The position numbers and the translations under genes were made by a program. Below, piece by piece: positions 7,495 through 18,700 of a stretch of 64,000 nucleotides of DNA (positions within the stretch are counted from its first letter, which is position 1; each line of letters begins with the position of its first letter). The notes beneath the pieces are model-generated. The model had not been told where the DNA came from and did not search any database. It saw nothing but the letters and a program-made list of their open reading frames with translations. The stretch is from MH13 sp042140245. GTDB lineage: Bacteria > Pseudomonadota > Alphaproteobacteria > Rhizobiales > MH13. The stretch lies in contig NZ_CP159483.1 of NCBI RefSeq assembly GCF_042140245.1, positions 2,542,001-2,606,000 on the forward strand, read 5' to 3'.

Positions 7495-8801
7495 TGGCTC
7501 AGGGGGTCGACGAACAGTTTGCCAACGACATCCGTGCCGCGCTTGATCAAGGTGGCAGGACCAACCTCCTACCCGCCCTTGTGGTCGTCGCGGCGATGAT
7601 CGGTGGGTTTATCGTATGGGCGCAATGGGCGACCCTGGAGGAGGTGACCACTGGACTTGGGCGCATTGTTCCGACCAGCCAAATGCAACTCATTCAGCCC
7701 TTTGAAGCTGGAGTTGTCGTGCAGATCAACGCAGCTGAGGGCGACATCGTCGATGCGGGCCAAGTGCTTCTGCGTCTGGATGATACAGATGCGCGTTCGG
7801 CATTGGGCGAATTGCAACAGCGCCAATTGGTGCTGGAAGCAAAGCGTGCCCGGTTGCAAGCGGAAGCACAGGGCGATCAACCTGTCTTTTCGCCAGAAAC
7901 GCCTATGGACATTCTTTTGGGTGAACAACAACTCTACAACGCTCGGCAGCTTGCGTTGGCGCAGGAACGGGCGGTCATTGATGAGCAACTGGCGCAGCGC
8001 AATCTAGAGCGTACCGAGCTTGAACTGCGCATTGAAGAGACGGCTGTCGCAATCGAGTTGCTCGATCGCGAGGTCGAGCTGGCGCGCCGTTTGTTTGACC
8101 GACGGGCGATTCCTGAAATCGATTTCCTCCAAAGGGAGCGTGCCGCTCTTGCTGAGCAACAAGAGTTGTCTGTGCTTCGTGCTCAACTGCCACGCACGGC
8201 TGCCGCTATCGCAGAGGCTGAGGCGCAGCTTGCTAATCTGGACGCGCAATTCGCCTCTCAGGCTCGCGGTGAGCTAGCCCAGGCGATTGGCGATGTGGCT
8301 GTGATCCGGCAGTCCATCTTGTCGGCCCAACAACGCCTTGAGCGGACCACTCTTTCTTCCCCAGTTAGGGGCGTTGTGAACGCGCTACCAGTTACCACAA
8401 TTGGTGCGGTCATCAGGCCGGGCGAAAACGTTGTTGAGATCGTCCCGCTCGACGAACAGCTTTTTGTTGAAGCCGAAATTCGGCCTCAAGACATAGCCTT
8501 TATCAGTGCCGGTCAAGACGTTTCGGTCAAAGTGACGGCCTATGACTACACTGTCTATGGCGACCTGCCTGGCGTCGTGCGGCGGATAAGTGCTGACACG
8601 TTTGAGGATGAGCAAGGCGAGAGTTTCTATCGCGTTACTGTGGAAATTGAAGACAATTCTATAGGTTCTGAAACTGATCCTTTACCACTAATACCAGGAA
8701 TGGTCGTAACGGCCGATGTATTAACCGGCCAGAAGACAGTCATGCAGTATCTTCTCAATCCTATCACACGGGCGCGGAACGAAGCGCTGCGCGAACGCTA
8801 A
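7494..8801 (+). CDS. lapC: HlyD/LapC-family membrane fusion protein
   Basis: A 435-residue periplasmic adaptor linking the ABC exporter to the TolC-like channel. It starts at GTG 7494, overlapping the stop of the exporter gene by one base. One transmembrane helix (about residues 26-46), then a barrel-sandwich half (IQPFEAGVVVQINAAEGDIV), a long coiled-coil hairpin rich in Glu, Leu, Arg and Ala (about 120-270), the second half (SPVRGVVNALPVTTIGAVI, about 285) and a C-terminal beta-barrel. This is the normal length and order for type I secretion adaptors. Nothing is missing. Confidence 0.92.
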   Translation: MAQGVDEQFANDIRAALDQGGRTNLLPALVVVAAMIGGFIVWAQWATLEEVTTGLGRIVPTSQMQLIQPFEAGVVVQINAAEGDIVDAGQVLLRLDDTDARSALGELQQRQLVLEAKRARLQAEAQGDQPVFSPETPMDILLGEQQLYNARQLALAQERAVIDEQLAQRNLERTELELRIEETAVAIELLDREVELARRLFDRRAIPEIDFLQRERAALAEQQELSVLRAQLPRTAAAIAEAEAQLANLDAQFASQARGELAQAIGDVAVIRQSILSAQQRLERTTLSSPVRGVVNALPVTTIGAVIRPGENVVEIVPLDEQLFVEAEIRPQDIAFISAGQDVSVKVTAYDYTVYGDLPGVVRRISADTFEDEQGESFYRVTVEIEDNSIGSETDPLPLIPGMVVTADVLTGQKTVMQYLLNPITRARNEALRER

Positions 8802-8873
8802 GTGCCCAACAAGAGGTTGGCGGCGCGCATTTGAGGGTTTTGCTCTCGTCCGTAAAACAGGTTGAGGCATACC

Positions 8874-9662
8874 ATGACAACGATCCGTCTTTGGCGGGCG
8901 ACCGGACGCGTGCGTTCCGGCGCGACGCTATCCTTTTGCCTTGCGTTGGCTATCAGCGCTTTGGTTGCTCCTCTTTCAGTAACAGGCGCGAGTGCGCAGG
9001 CTATTGCCGCAGCGCCCCTGGTTGTGAACCAAGCCATTCGCCCAGTTGCTTTGTCGAATGGGTTTGTGAACATCCGTGATCGGCTGTCCGTTATGCGGGC
9101 GGCGCGGGGTGGCGCAGATGCTCAGCGGGTTGCCTACAGTGCATCAGCTGACGGCCTTGCGCCTCGTGATGTACGTGCTCGCTGGGAAGCAAGTTTGAAC
9201 GCGCGCCTTGCCCGCTTAGAACGCGCCATCGCTCGTGAAGAGCGATCCGAGTCTCGCGCCTGGCGCGCTGCTGTCGAGCGCGTACGCCGCGCTGAGGACC
9301 CCATTCGCGAGGCCCAGCGATTGGTGCATCATAACGTGCGTTTCCGCTGGGATCGGCCGGGTCGCGACCATTGGCAAACGCCATTGGCGACACTGAGCCG
9401 CGGGGCAGGGGACTGTGAAGACCATGCGATTTTGAAGCGTGCGCTGTTGCTCGAAGCAGGTGTTGACGCTGAGGACGTATCGCTGCTCTTCCTGCGGACC
9501 GCAAGCGGCACCGGCCATGTGATCGTTCAGGTCGATACTGCATCAGGCACCCGCATCATGGACAACCGCACCACTGCCCAGCGCATCGGGAGACTGCTGC
9601 CTGGCGACCAGGTTCTTGCCGAGCACCGCACGTTGGATAGCCGGGTTATCGCTGGAATTTGA
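8874..9662 (+). CDS. lapG: LapG-type periplasmic cysteine protease (BTLCP family)
   Basis: About 262 residues from ATG 8874, which has GAGG six bases upstream (a TTG at 8862 is an alternative). The N-terminal signal peptide ends near ASAQA. The catalytic triad of bacterial transglutaminase-like cysteine proteinases is readable: Cys181 in GAGDCEDHA, His215 in GTGHVIV and Asp230 in RIMDNRT. In Pseudomonas, LapG clips the N-terminus of LapA to release it from the cell surface when cyclic-di-GMP is low. The gene follows the adaptor by 72 bases and is probably the last gene of the exporter operon. No LapD-like receptor (GGDEF/EAL/HAMP) is in the window, so control of the protease must be encoded elsewhere or work differently. 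Confidence 0.9.
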   Translation: MTTIRLWRATGRVRSGATLSFCLALAISALVAPLSVTGASAQAIAAAPLVVNQAIRPVALSNGFVNIRDRLSVMRAARGGADAQRVAYSASADGLAPRDVRARWEASLNARLARLERAIAREERSESRAWRAAVERVRRAEDPIREAQRLVHHNVRFRWDRPGRDHWQTPLATLSRGAGDCEDHAILKRALLLEAGVDAEDVSLLFLRTASGTGHVIVQVDTASGTRIMDNRTTAQRIGRLLPGDQVLAEHRTLDSRVIAGI

Positions 9663-9707
9663 ACCGGAAATAAAAAGGGCACCCCAATTGGGGCGCCCAT
9701 CCGGTTC
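9661..9707 (-). terminator. Intrinsic terminator of the adhesin gene
   Basis: The arms GGGCaCCCC (9677-9685) and GGGGcGCCC (9690-9698) pair around AATT. On the minus strand the hairpin is followed by TTTTTATTT, a proper U-tract, 23 bases after the adhesin stop. An outer repeat GAACCGG/CCGGTTC (9661-9667 and 9701-9707) extends the symmetry. For the plus-strand protease transcript there is a stem but no U-tract. Confidence 0.75.
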
Positions 9708-9720
9708 TGCATCGATCTGA

Positions 9721-12700
9721 TCAAGCGGTTGCCGCGATACTGATCTCCACAGCCGTTGTATCGGCATTGTCGATGATCGTCACATTACCCGTGGTGACCG
9801 CAGTCGTTCCATCAGAAAACAGGTTGGCTGCATCTTCAAACGTTTCAGCGCCACCCTGCCCATCACGGTCCACCTTAAGAACACCGCCTTCGACCTTCAC
9901 GTAGTCAGCCTTATTGGCGTCTGAAAGCGTCACTCCATCCAGCAGTTCGGTCAGATCGATTTTGTCTTCTCCTGATGTGTAGTCGAGAATCGTATCAACG
10001 CTCGACAGATCATTGAGGATAAATGTGTCCTCACCGCCACCGCCAGATTTGATATCGCTACCTAGTCCACCGAATATGACGTCATCACCATCACGACCGT
10101 TGATCAGATCAACGCCTTCAGTGCCAATTATTGTCTCGCCGCCTGGTGTCCCGTTGACAATGGCCTGAAGGATGGTGCCGTTAAACGGCTCTAAAGGATG
10201 CCCTGGATCAACGCCCACCGCTACTGTATTGGCGAGCGTTACACCGGACAAATCCACCGAGCCGTCAGCGGCAGCATCGTTGAAGGCTCCAGGTCGGTCA
10301 GCAACATTCGGTGGCGCACCAACTATGGCAGAACTCATCGGATCGATGTACGTCGCATAGCCCCAGCCAGCTTCTACTGATCCGCTGACATCGCTCAGGC
10401 TTAGGTCGGTAAGATCGGTGTAGCCTTGGATATAAAGCGCAACCTTGGCATAAGCGCCATCGATTTGAACGCCATCGATTTCCACTACGCCGATGGGGTC
10501 ATTCACATCGTAGTCAGTCTGCTCAAACCCTGCGATTTGGATCGCCGTATCTGCTGTTCCACCACCACTGCTGTTGTCGATGACAAGGTTTTTAAGCGTT
10601 GCGTCGCCGCGATACTCAAAAAGCACAACGTCGCCGTCACCATTGGTGGTGCCATCGCCGTTATTCTCGAAGGTGCTGTCTTGAACGGTTACCTTGCCAA
10701 TACCGTCGTTCTTACCATTCACGAAGATGCCATGTTTGGCATTGTTCAAGAATTTAGAGTTTTGGACGATCAGGTTTCCGATGGTGAAACTGTTACCCGA
10801 AGCACTGACGCCACTGTCACTGTTTTGGTAGGTTATACCGTCGATGATCACATCGCCTGCGATGACACCCGAAACCGTGACACCTGTTTGGCCTGCGCCG
10901 GGCTCGATGATCACGCCGCCCGGTCCACCGGAGCCTAGCAAGGTGATGGCTTTCCCGTCGATGCTGACGGGGTCGGCATACGTCCCGGGGGCGATGAGGA
11001 TCGTGTCGCCATCAACAGACGCGTTGACCGCCTCTTGAATGGTGGAAAAGCCGCCATTGCCGACGAGAAGGAAACGGCCGGTTGAACCGCCCGCGCCATC
11101 GGGATCGGCACCTTGGACTATCTCCACCCCTACGAGGATGTCAGTTCCTTCGCCGATCGCTGTCGCATCAACCTGCCAGCCCGGAACAGTGTCGGTCCCA
11201 GGGTCAACATCAGCGACAGGGACAAAGTTGCTGGCGTCCAAAACACCGTCAATCACGGCTGTGTCTTGCCCATTGTTGCCAAACAGCGCGTCATTACCGG
11301 CGCTGCCTCCCAGCGTGTCATCAGCTGAGCCGCCAAGGACAACCATGTAGTCTAGCGGATCATCGGCAGAGTTTGAGCTGCCACCAAGATCAAATTCAAT
11401 TGGTGTGGAGACGTTGCGGATGTTGAAATCCGTGTCGACGTCGTTGAATGTGTTGTCTGAGATGTTGTCGAGCTGCTGATCAGTTGACCCGATCGAAATC
11501 CCGCTCCCAGCCTCGCTGAACGTGTTGTTGGTCACGGCAACAGCGTCGCTATTATCCTCGATGTTCATTCCTGTACGTGTGTACTGAAACGTGTTGCTCG
11601 ATATGTCGGCATCGTGACCGCCACCATTGAGCCAAATGCCACGCTCCCACGACGCATCGCTGTACTTCCCAGTCTGCGATCCTGTGAAAAAGTTGCCGGT
11701 TATCGTTAGCTCGCCAGAGGCATCGACGAACGAGTAAATCGCCCAGTCCGCTTTGCCGCTATCTCCACCGGCAACCTCGCTGAAGAACACCGTGTTGAGG
11801 ATACTATGACCGTCAGCATTTTGCAGCGTTATACCGCGGAAGCCAGCAGCGCTGCCTGATGGATTGAGCACTTGAAGGCCGTCGATGACCACCGGGTCGT
11901 TGGATGTGATCGTGATTTGGCCTTGGATTGTGCTTTCAACACCTCGCAACCCGCTTGTAGCTGACAGCCCAAAATTTTCTTCGCCAAGGATGGTCAATTC
12001 TTTGTCGATGATCGTATCACCAAGCGAAGTGTACCCAGACCGAACAACAATCGTGTCGCCTGCCAATGCTGCATTGACGGCCAACTGAAGCGTAGCGAAG
12101 TCACCGCTTTCACCGCCGACAAACAAAGCCGCTGCTGGCGCAACCTGAATTGGGAAAGTTACGGTGGCACTAGCCTCCGGTAGCGCTTGATCGCCGCCAT
12201 CTTTCATTTCAATGACAAGTTTGTCAGAGCCAGAAAAACCCGTGTCAGGTGTGTACTCTAGCGTTCGCAGAAGACTGGTGATGTCGTCAGCATCACCCGT
12301 TATCTCCAGGCTATTGGTACCAGCACCTGTTACGCCACTCGGCGAGCCAGGCATGTTTAGTGTGCCATTCTCTACGGTTACCGTCACCACATTGGGGGTG
12401 CCTAAGTTCTCTCCGGTATCATCATCAGGGTTGCGGAAGAAAAGGTTTGGTCCGAACTCTGAGTTCAATACGAAGGACCCACCAGCATCGGCTGTTAGGA
12501 GAGGCGGAACGTTGAATCCTGCTCCTGCTCCTGCGTCAGCCTCAAGTGGGTTGCTGGTGTTGCCAATCTGCAGGAATGGTGTGTCGTTGGTGCCTGAGAT
12601 GTTGAGCGTTAGCGTGTAAGGTTCGCTTGTCGCTTCGAGATTGCCGTTGCCATCGCCGGCATCGGTCACCCACACTTTGACAATGGTTTTTTCGCTGGCG

Positions 12701-15700
12701 CCAACATCATCGGGCATAACAAAGCGAGCGAGCGCCTTGGTTCCCGATCCTAGGATCGCATTGACATCGTCAAGCGTTAGCATCCCTGTCTGCGAGCTAA
12801 AGGTCAATATGGAGCCATTTGAAGTCACCTGAATATCGGTGCCATTAGCATTGTTGTAACTGTTGATGTTGTTGCCGCGACCAGCCAGAGATCCAACACC
12901 GCTTTCAATTTCGAATGTCACTTCGCTGAAAGTACTGCTGTCAACGTCTGAAACTTCAAGTTTCTGAAGGCCAACAAACTCATATTGGCTATCGCCAATC
13001 TCAAGCCCATTGTCTTCTTCAATCAAGTCCACAAATCCGACCGAGTCGGGGTCGCCATCGACGACCACCGGCGCATCATTGGTGCCGGTGATGATGATGT
13101 CGACTTCTTTCGAGCCCCTTCCGCCATGTTCATCTTCGACGGTGATCCGGTAGTTGAGTTTAATGGTCTCGCCATCGGCCAGATAGTCAAAGACTGTTGA
13201 TTTTGCAGAGAAGTCGAAGGCTATTGTGCCATCGGTTGTTGCATCAGACGTCGTCACGATCCCAGGCTTCAGCAGATCCAACGCTGCAAAGTCAGCCTTG
13301 CTATTCCCACCGGTGTTGCCGTTAACACTCTTCAAGAACACTTCGCCAACATGACCATCATCCAGAACATCCACATCGGTGAATGTGGCGTTGATGGTCG
13401 TGGTGATGTCTGACGAGTCAGTCGTTTCATCCACGTTGTTTTTTCGTGTAACCGAAAGAATTGGGGCATCATTGGCACCCACTTGGGTGATGGTGACCAC
13501 TCGACTGACAACACCGCCATTTTCATCGTCAATCGTGACAGTGAAGGATTCTTGCCGCGTTTCACCTTCCGCCAAGAAGTTCAATGCATCCGGATCAACT
13601 GAATAGCGCCACGCGATCTCGCCGGTGTTACCACCGGTGGCCTCGCGTCCGTTGTTTAAGGCCACCGTCATGGTACCAAGGTTGCTCGGATCGTTCGACG
13701 TTGCGGTAAACACGTGGGCATCCGTCAGATCCGCATCGGTAAACTTGATAACGCCTTTTGTCGCAATCTCGGTTGCACTTGCGACCGAGTCGGCTTGATC
13801 AATCTGATCGTAGAGGGGCGTCAGTACTTCATTCAGGAAGTCCTGAGCAGCGCCTTCTGATGAGAACTGATACTGAACCTTTCCAGCAACACTGTTCCCG
13901 CCAAGGCTCAGCAATCCACCTGTCGTGCTGATGATGTTGGGGAAGCCACCCGAAGCAGGGCCTGCGTCTTGTAGACTGTTGCCCCCAACACGCGAACCGC
14001 TGGCGATACCGGCTAGAGCTTGAACAAGGCCGTCAAGCGTGTCGAAAGTTTGACTGCCTCCGACACCTGCACCAGAAATCCGATACTCTCCACTTTCGCC
14101 GAGCGCTGGATTAAATGAGATGCTGGTTCCATTGATGTTGGTAGAAAACGCACCTGGCTCGTGAACCGACCCAACTGTTTGTGCTTGCGTAATCACCGGA
14201 CCATCATTGGTGCCGGTGACCACAACATTGAAGTTGCGTTCTGCAACGCCGCCGTTTTGATCGTCAGCAGTCAGCTTGTACGAGAACGTAACCTTCTCAC
14301 CAGCAGCAAGATAATCGAAGGCCGTGGAACTGGCCTTGAAGGTAACCGGGACCGAGCGGTCAGCACCGTTTTGTGTGGCGCTTCCCACCTCGATCAGATC
14401 GATAAACTCTTGATCTGTAAGGCCCGGCGCTGGACCACCTGAGACGCCATTGAAGTCGATTGTCACAACATGCTGATCGCTGAGATCAACGTCCGTGATC
14501 TTCAACTCACGCGTCTTGACAAGGTCTGATGTATCTTCGGTTTCAGTAACAAAAACCGCTGAGAAAAGATTGCCGCTTACCTCCGGACCATCATTGGTGC
14601 CGGTGACCACAACATTGAAGTTGCGTTCTGCAACGCCGCCGTTTTGATCGTCAGCAGTCAGCTTGTACGAGAACGTAACCTTCTCACCAGCAGCAAGATA
14701 ATCGAAGGCCGTGGAACTGGCCTTGAAGGTAACCGGGACCGAGCGGTCAGCACCGTTTTGTGTGGCGCTTCCCACCTCGATCAGATCGATAAACTCTTGA
14801 TCTGTAAGGCCCGGCGCTGGACCACCTGAGACGCCATTGAAGTCGATTGTCACAACATGCTGATCGCTGAGATCAACGTCCGTGATCTTCAACTCACGCG
14901 TCTTGACAAGGTCTGATGTGTCTTCCGTTTCAGTAACAAAAACCGCTGAGAAAAGATTGCCGCTCACTTCCGGCGCATCATTCACTGCGGCAATATTGAT
15001 CCGAACGGTGGCTTCCGACGTGTCTCCGTCACCATCGGTGATGCTGTATCTAAAGGAGTCCGTGCCGTTTTCATTGGCGTTTGGTGTATACGTGAACTCA
15101 CCTGTTTGATTGTTGTACTCCAATGTACCCTTTGAAGGTCCGCGAACGACGGCCACATCGGCAAAGTCGACGCCGTCAGCACCAAGATCATCATTGTCAA
15201 GAACACTGAAGGTTTCGGGTTGATCTTCAACGACATCGACTGTGTCCCGTGATGCACTAGGTGCATCGTCGTCAAAACGGATTTTATGACCAATGGCGAG
15301 TACTTCCTCCACCTGATCACCATCGTAGTCGGTGATAGTTAGAACCGCATCAATCTTACCATTTAAGCCGATGCTTTCGTCGGTTCTATTTGGGTCATCG
15401 TGATTAAGTGCAACATATTGGACGATACTCACGCGACCTTGGCCATCAATGTGAACGGCGAAAGCGGTTTTTTCTGTAAGGCCGTCGTTGTAACGACCGA
15501 CAATTAGGTCGCCCTGCTTGACAAGCGAAATTGGGTAGTCGCCGATTGTGGTGGTAAAACCTGATGTTGGGTCATTTTCATTGGTGATCTTCAGGCTGGC
15601 CACGATATTGGCAGGTAGCTGAGACTGCGACGGTTCATCGGTGCCAACAATGTCCCAGTCAACAACATCGTCGCGCGCATATTGCGGGCGGCCAAAGTTG

Positions 15701-18700
15701 GGATCCGTGCCTTTGTCTTGGTCATCAATCTCGTTGAAAAGGTTGCGTACTGAGGCCCGATTTGTGTCATCGCCCTGTCGGTTTGGCGATTCATCGATCA
15801 ATGCGCGGCTACCATCCAGATACAGATCCACCACAGGAACATCGTCAGTGATGGTCACTAGGACCTTGTCGGTGAGCTCAACTGTGTCGCCGTCACCGTC
15901 TGTGGCTAGAATGACGGCACCAAAGTCGATTGCATTGATCGGACCGTCGGCTGAAACCAATGCGGTGTTTTCACCGTTGCCTTCGACGTGATCTAGTTGA
16001 TCGTAGAGCCGGAATTCATAGATTCCGGTATCTGGGTTGAGTGTGAAAGAGAGCACTGGGCGATCGCCGGTAAGCGGGTTGAACTCGTCGGCGCTGCCGC
16101 GACGCTCAATGTATCCGATCAGCGTATTTCCCAATTGTACGAACGATAGGTCTTGGCCCTTAGACGTCAATCCCACGGCAGACATTTCGTCAGCGGCATC
16201 AGATACAAAACCGTATTGGCCGCTCTCAGCGGCTCCATCGGCCCCAAACGCCACGACGCCAAGCAAATCTCCCTGTGCTGCCGCAGCAAAGCCCAAACCA
16301 AGTATCGCGGGAATGGAAAGCGAACCGTCTCTATTACCATCAAAAGGATCACTGCCAGTCGACAGGATGTTAGAGATATCGTCTTCATCAACGAGAACCC
16401 GGCTCTCACCGGTTGCTATGGGGCTATCATCGACGACGCGGACTTCAAAGTTGCCGATGGCGATATCACCGTCGCCATCGCTAGCCGTGAAGTCGAAAGC
16501 GAAAGTCAACACGTCTTCATCACCGGCGGAGTTGCCTGCGATGGGATGATCAAGCGTGCCAAGCAGATCAAAAGTGTAAGAACCCGAGCCAATCAGGTTG
16601 TCGTCATCTGAAAGCGTCACGGTAAAGACTGGCTGACCATCAGCCTCCGCAGTCAAGATCGTTCCGTTGTTGCTGAGGTTGAAAGTGAGTACCTCGCCAT
16701 TCGATGTCAGGCTCGAAAGAGGAACTGTATTACCATTGTCATCCGTCACTGACAGGAAGGATGCAACATCCGCCGCATCGATGGGTCCGTTGTTGGCGTC
16801 AGAGAAGATAACCGATCGCTGACCAGCAACACTTGGGTCATCCTGGACAAGAGTGCCAGAACTATTGCTGTCAGCGTTGTCTGTGTCGTCACCGCCCCAA
16901 TAAATATTCAACAAGCCAGTCGCGCTTGTCCCGAAATCAAGACCGTCCTGGTTCCCGTCTCTTAAGCCTTCTTCTTCCACAAACCGGGGCAAAATTGTGC
17001 CAAAAGTGATCGGCTGATCATCAATAACGGTGACATCAAAGCTCGCGTCAGCGGTGTCGCCATCGCTATCGGTGGCAACAAAGTCGAACGTTAGTTCAAG
17101 GCTGTCTTCGCCCTGCGCATCGGACGGGTGGTCGAGCGTATCGACCAGAGTGAACTCGTAAGAGCCATTGTCTTCATCTGATAGCGTCACCGTGAAAACG
17201 GTGCGGATGGCTCCGGTATCATCGTCTGTTGCGATGGCCGTTAGAATAGTGTCATCGTCGGAGAACTCGTAGCTGATAGCATCACCGCGCGATGTCAGTG
17301 ATGTTGCACCTTCCAAGCTCGACGCGAAGGTCACGCCGCGGTCGTTGGCTCCAACACCAGCCGAAGGATTCGCGTCATCCGCACCCCAATTGATGCCTAA
17401 GCCGCCATCAGCCTCGTGCGTGGTCTCATCATTGAAACGCCATCCGAGAAAGCCGTCGCGGAAGTCGTCATCATTGGTACCTTGAGTATCCTCAATGCCT
17501 GATCCAGCGACTTGGCTCTGCTCTTCTTCAACAACGCCATTCTCAATGGCATTGGTGTCGATGACCGGCGCATCATCATCGATGGTGATCTTAAAATCGA
17601 GCGTGCCATCCAGATTGCCCTTGATCGCGTCACCATCAGCATCAAAGCCCTGGTAGCCGAAGTCGATCTGAATGTTGTTGCGAACAGAGCCTGCGTCCGG
17701 AACCCCGTGATCGAGGCTGTCGATCATCTCAACCGTGTAGGCGCCGTTGTCGGCAGTGGGGTCAAGGGTGACCTTAAACACCGCGTCAGCCTCGGGCGTT
17801 CCGCCGTTTTTGTAGGCGGTCAGCAGTTGGCCACCATTGGGCAAATCTTCGATCTTGAAGACCAGCTCAGCTCCCCCGGAAGACAGGGCGCTGGTTTCAG
17901 GTGCACCGCCCGAATAGGCCACACGAATGTCGATCTGCGATTGGGAATAGGAGTCTCCGGCCGAGAGCGGCTGTCCACCTTCGGCGATAAAGGTGAGCGT
18001 CCGCCCAAAGGTGTCGCCAGCGTTCTCGTCAACAATATCGTTATCGGCACCCCAGACGATTTTCAGAGACTGGGTTTGAACGGTTTTCGCGGCCGCTTGG
18101 TCCGCTTCAAAATCATTGCCTCCATCAGGCAGGCGGTCTTCGTCAAACCGAATATTGTTAGGCTCAGTACCCTCAGGTTGATCGTCTTGTAGTTCAATTT
18201 CGAAACTGCTCAAGACTGAATCGCCATCGCCATCTTCAGCGATGAAGTCAACGGTGAAGACAATAGGTGTGAGGGAACTGAAAGGCACATTGCCATCAGC
18301 GGGGTGATCAAGATTACCCAACAGCTGGAATTCATACTGTGTGGTTTCAGTGTTCAGATTGATGGAGAAGATATGGCCGTCAGCGTCCGTTGTACCTTCC
18401 TTAAAGGCCAGCAGGGTTTGTCCGCCCTTTGTGTTGTCACTGATGGTGAAAAGAACAGGCACACCGTCTGAGGTAAACGTCTCGATCGGATTGCCTTGAT
18501 GCGTTGCGGTGATGCCAAGACTTGCAAGGCTATTAACCGGAGAACCGTTGGTAATCGCGTCACCGTTACTGTCGGCAAAAATGAGCGAACGTTGGCCCAC
18601 CGCGCCATCCGCCCCCCAGCTGATGGCCAGATCTATGTTGCGGTCCTGGCTGCCTGGACGAAAATCTGTACCGTCCGCAAGCCCGTCTTCATCCACCTTT

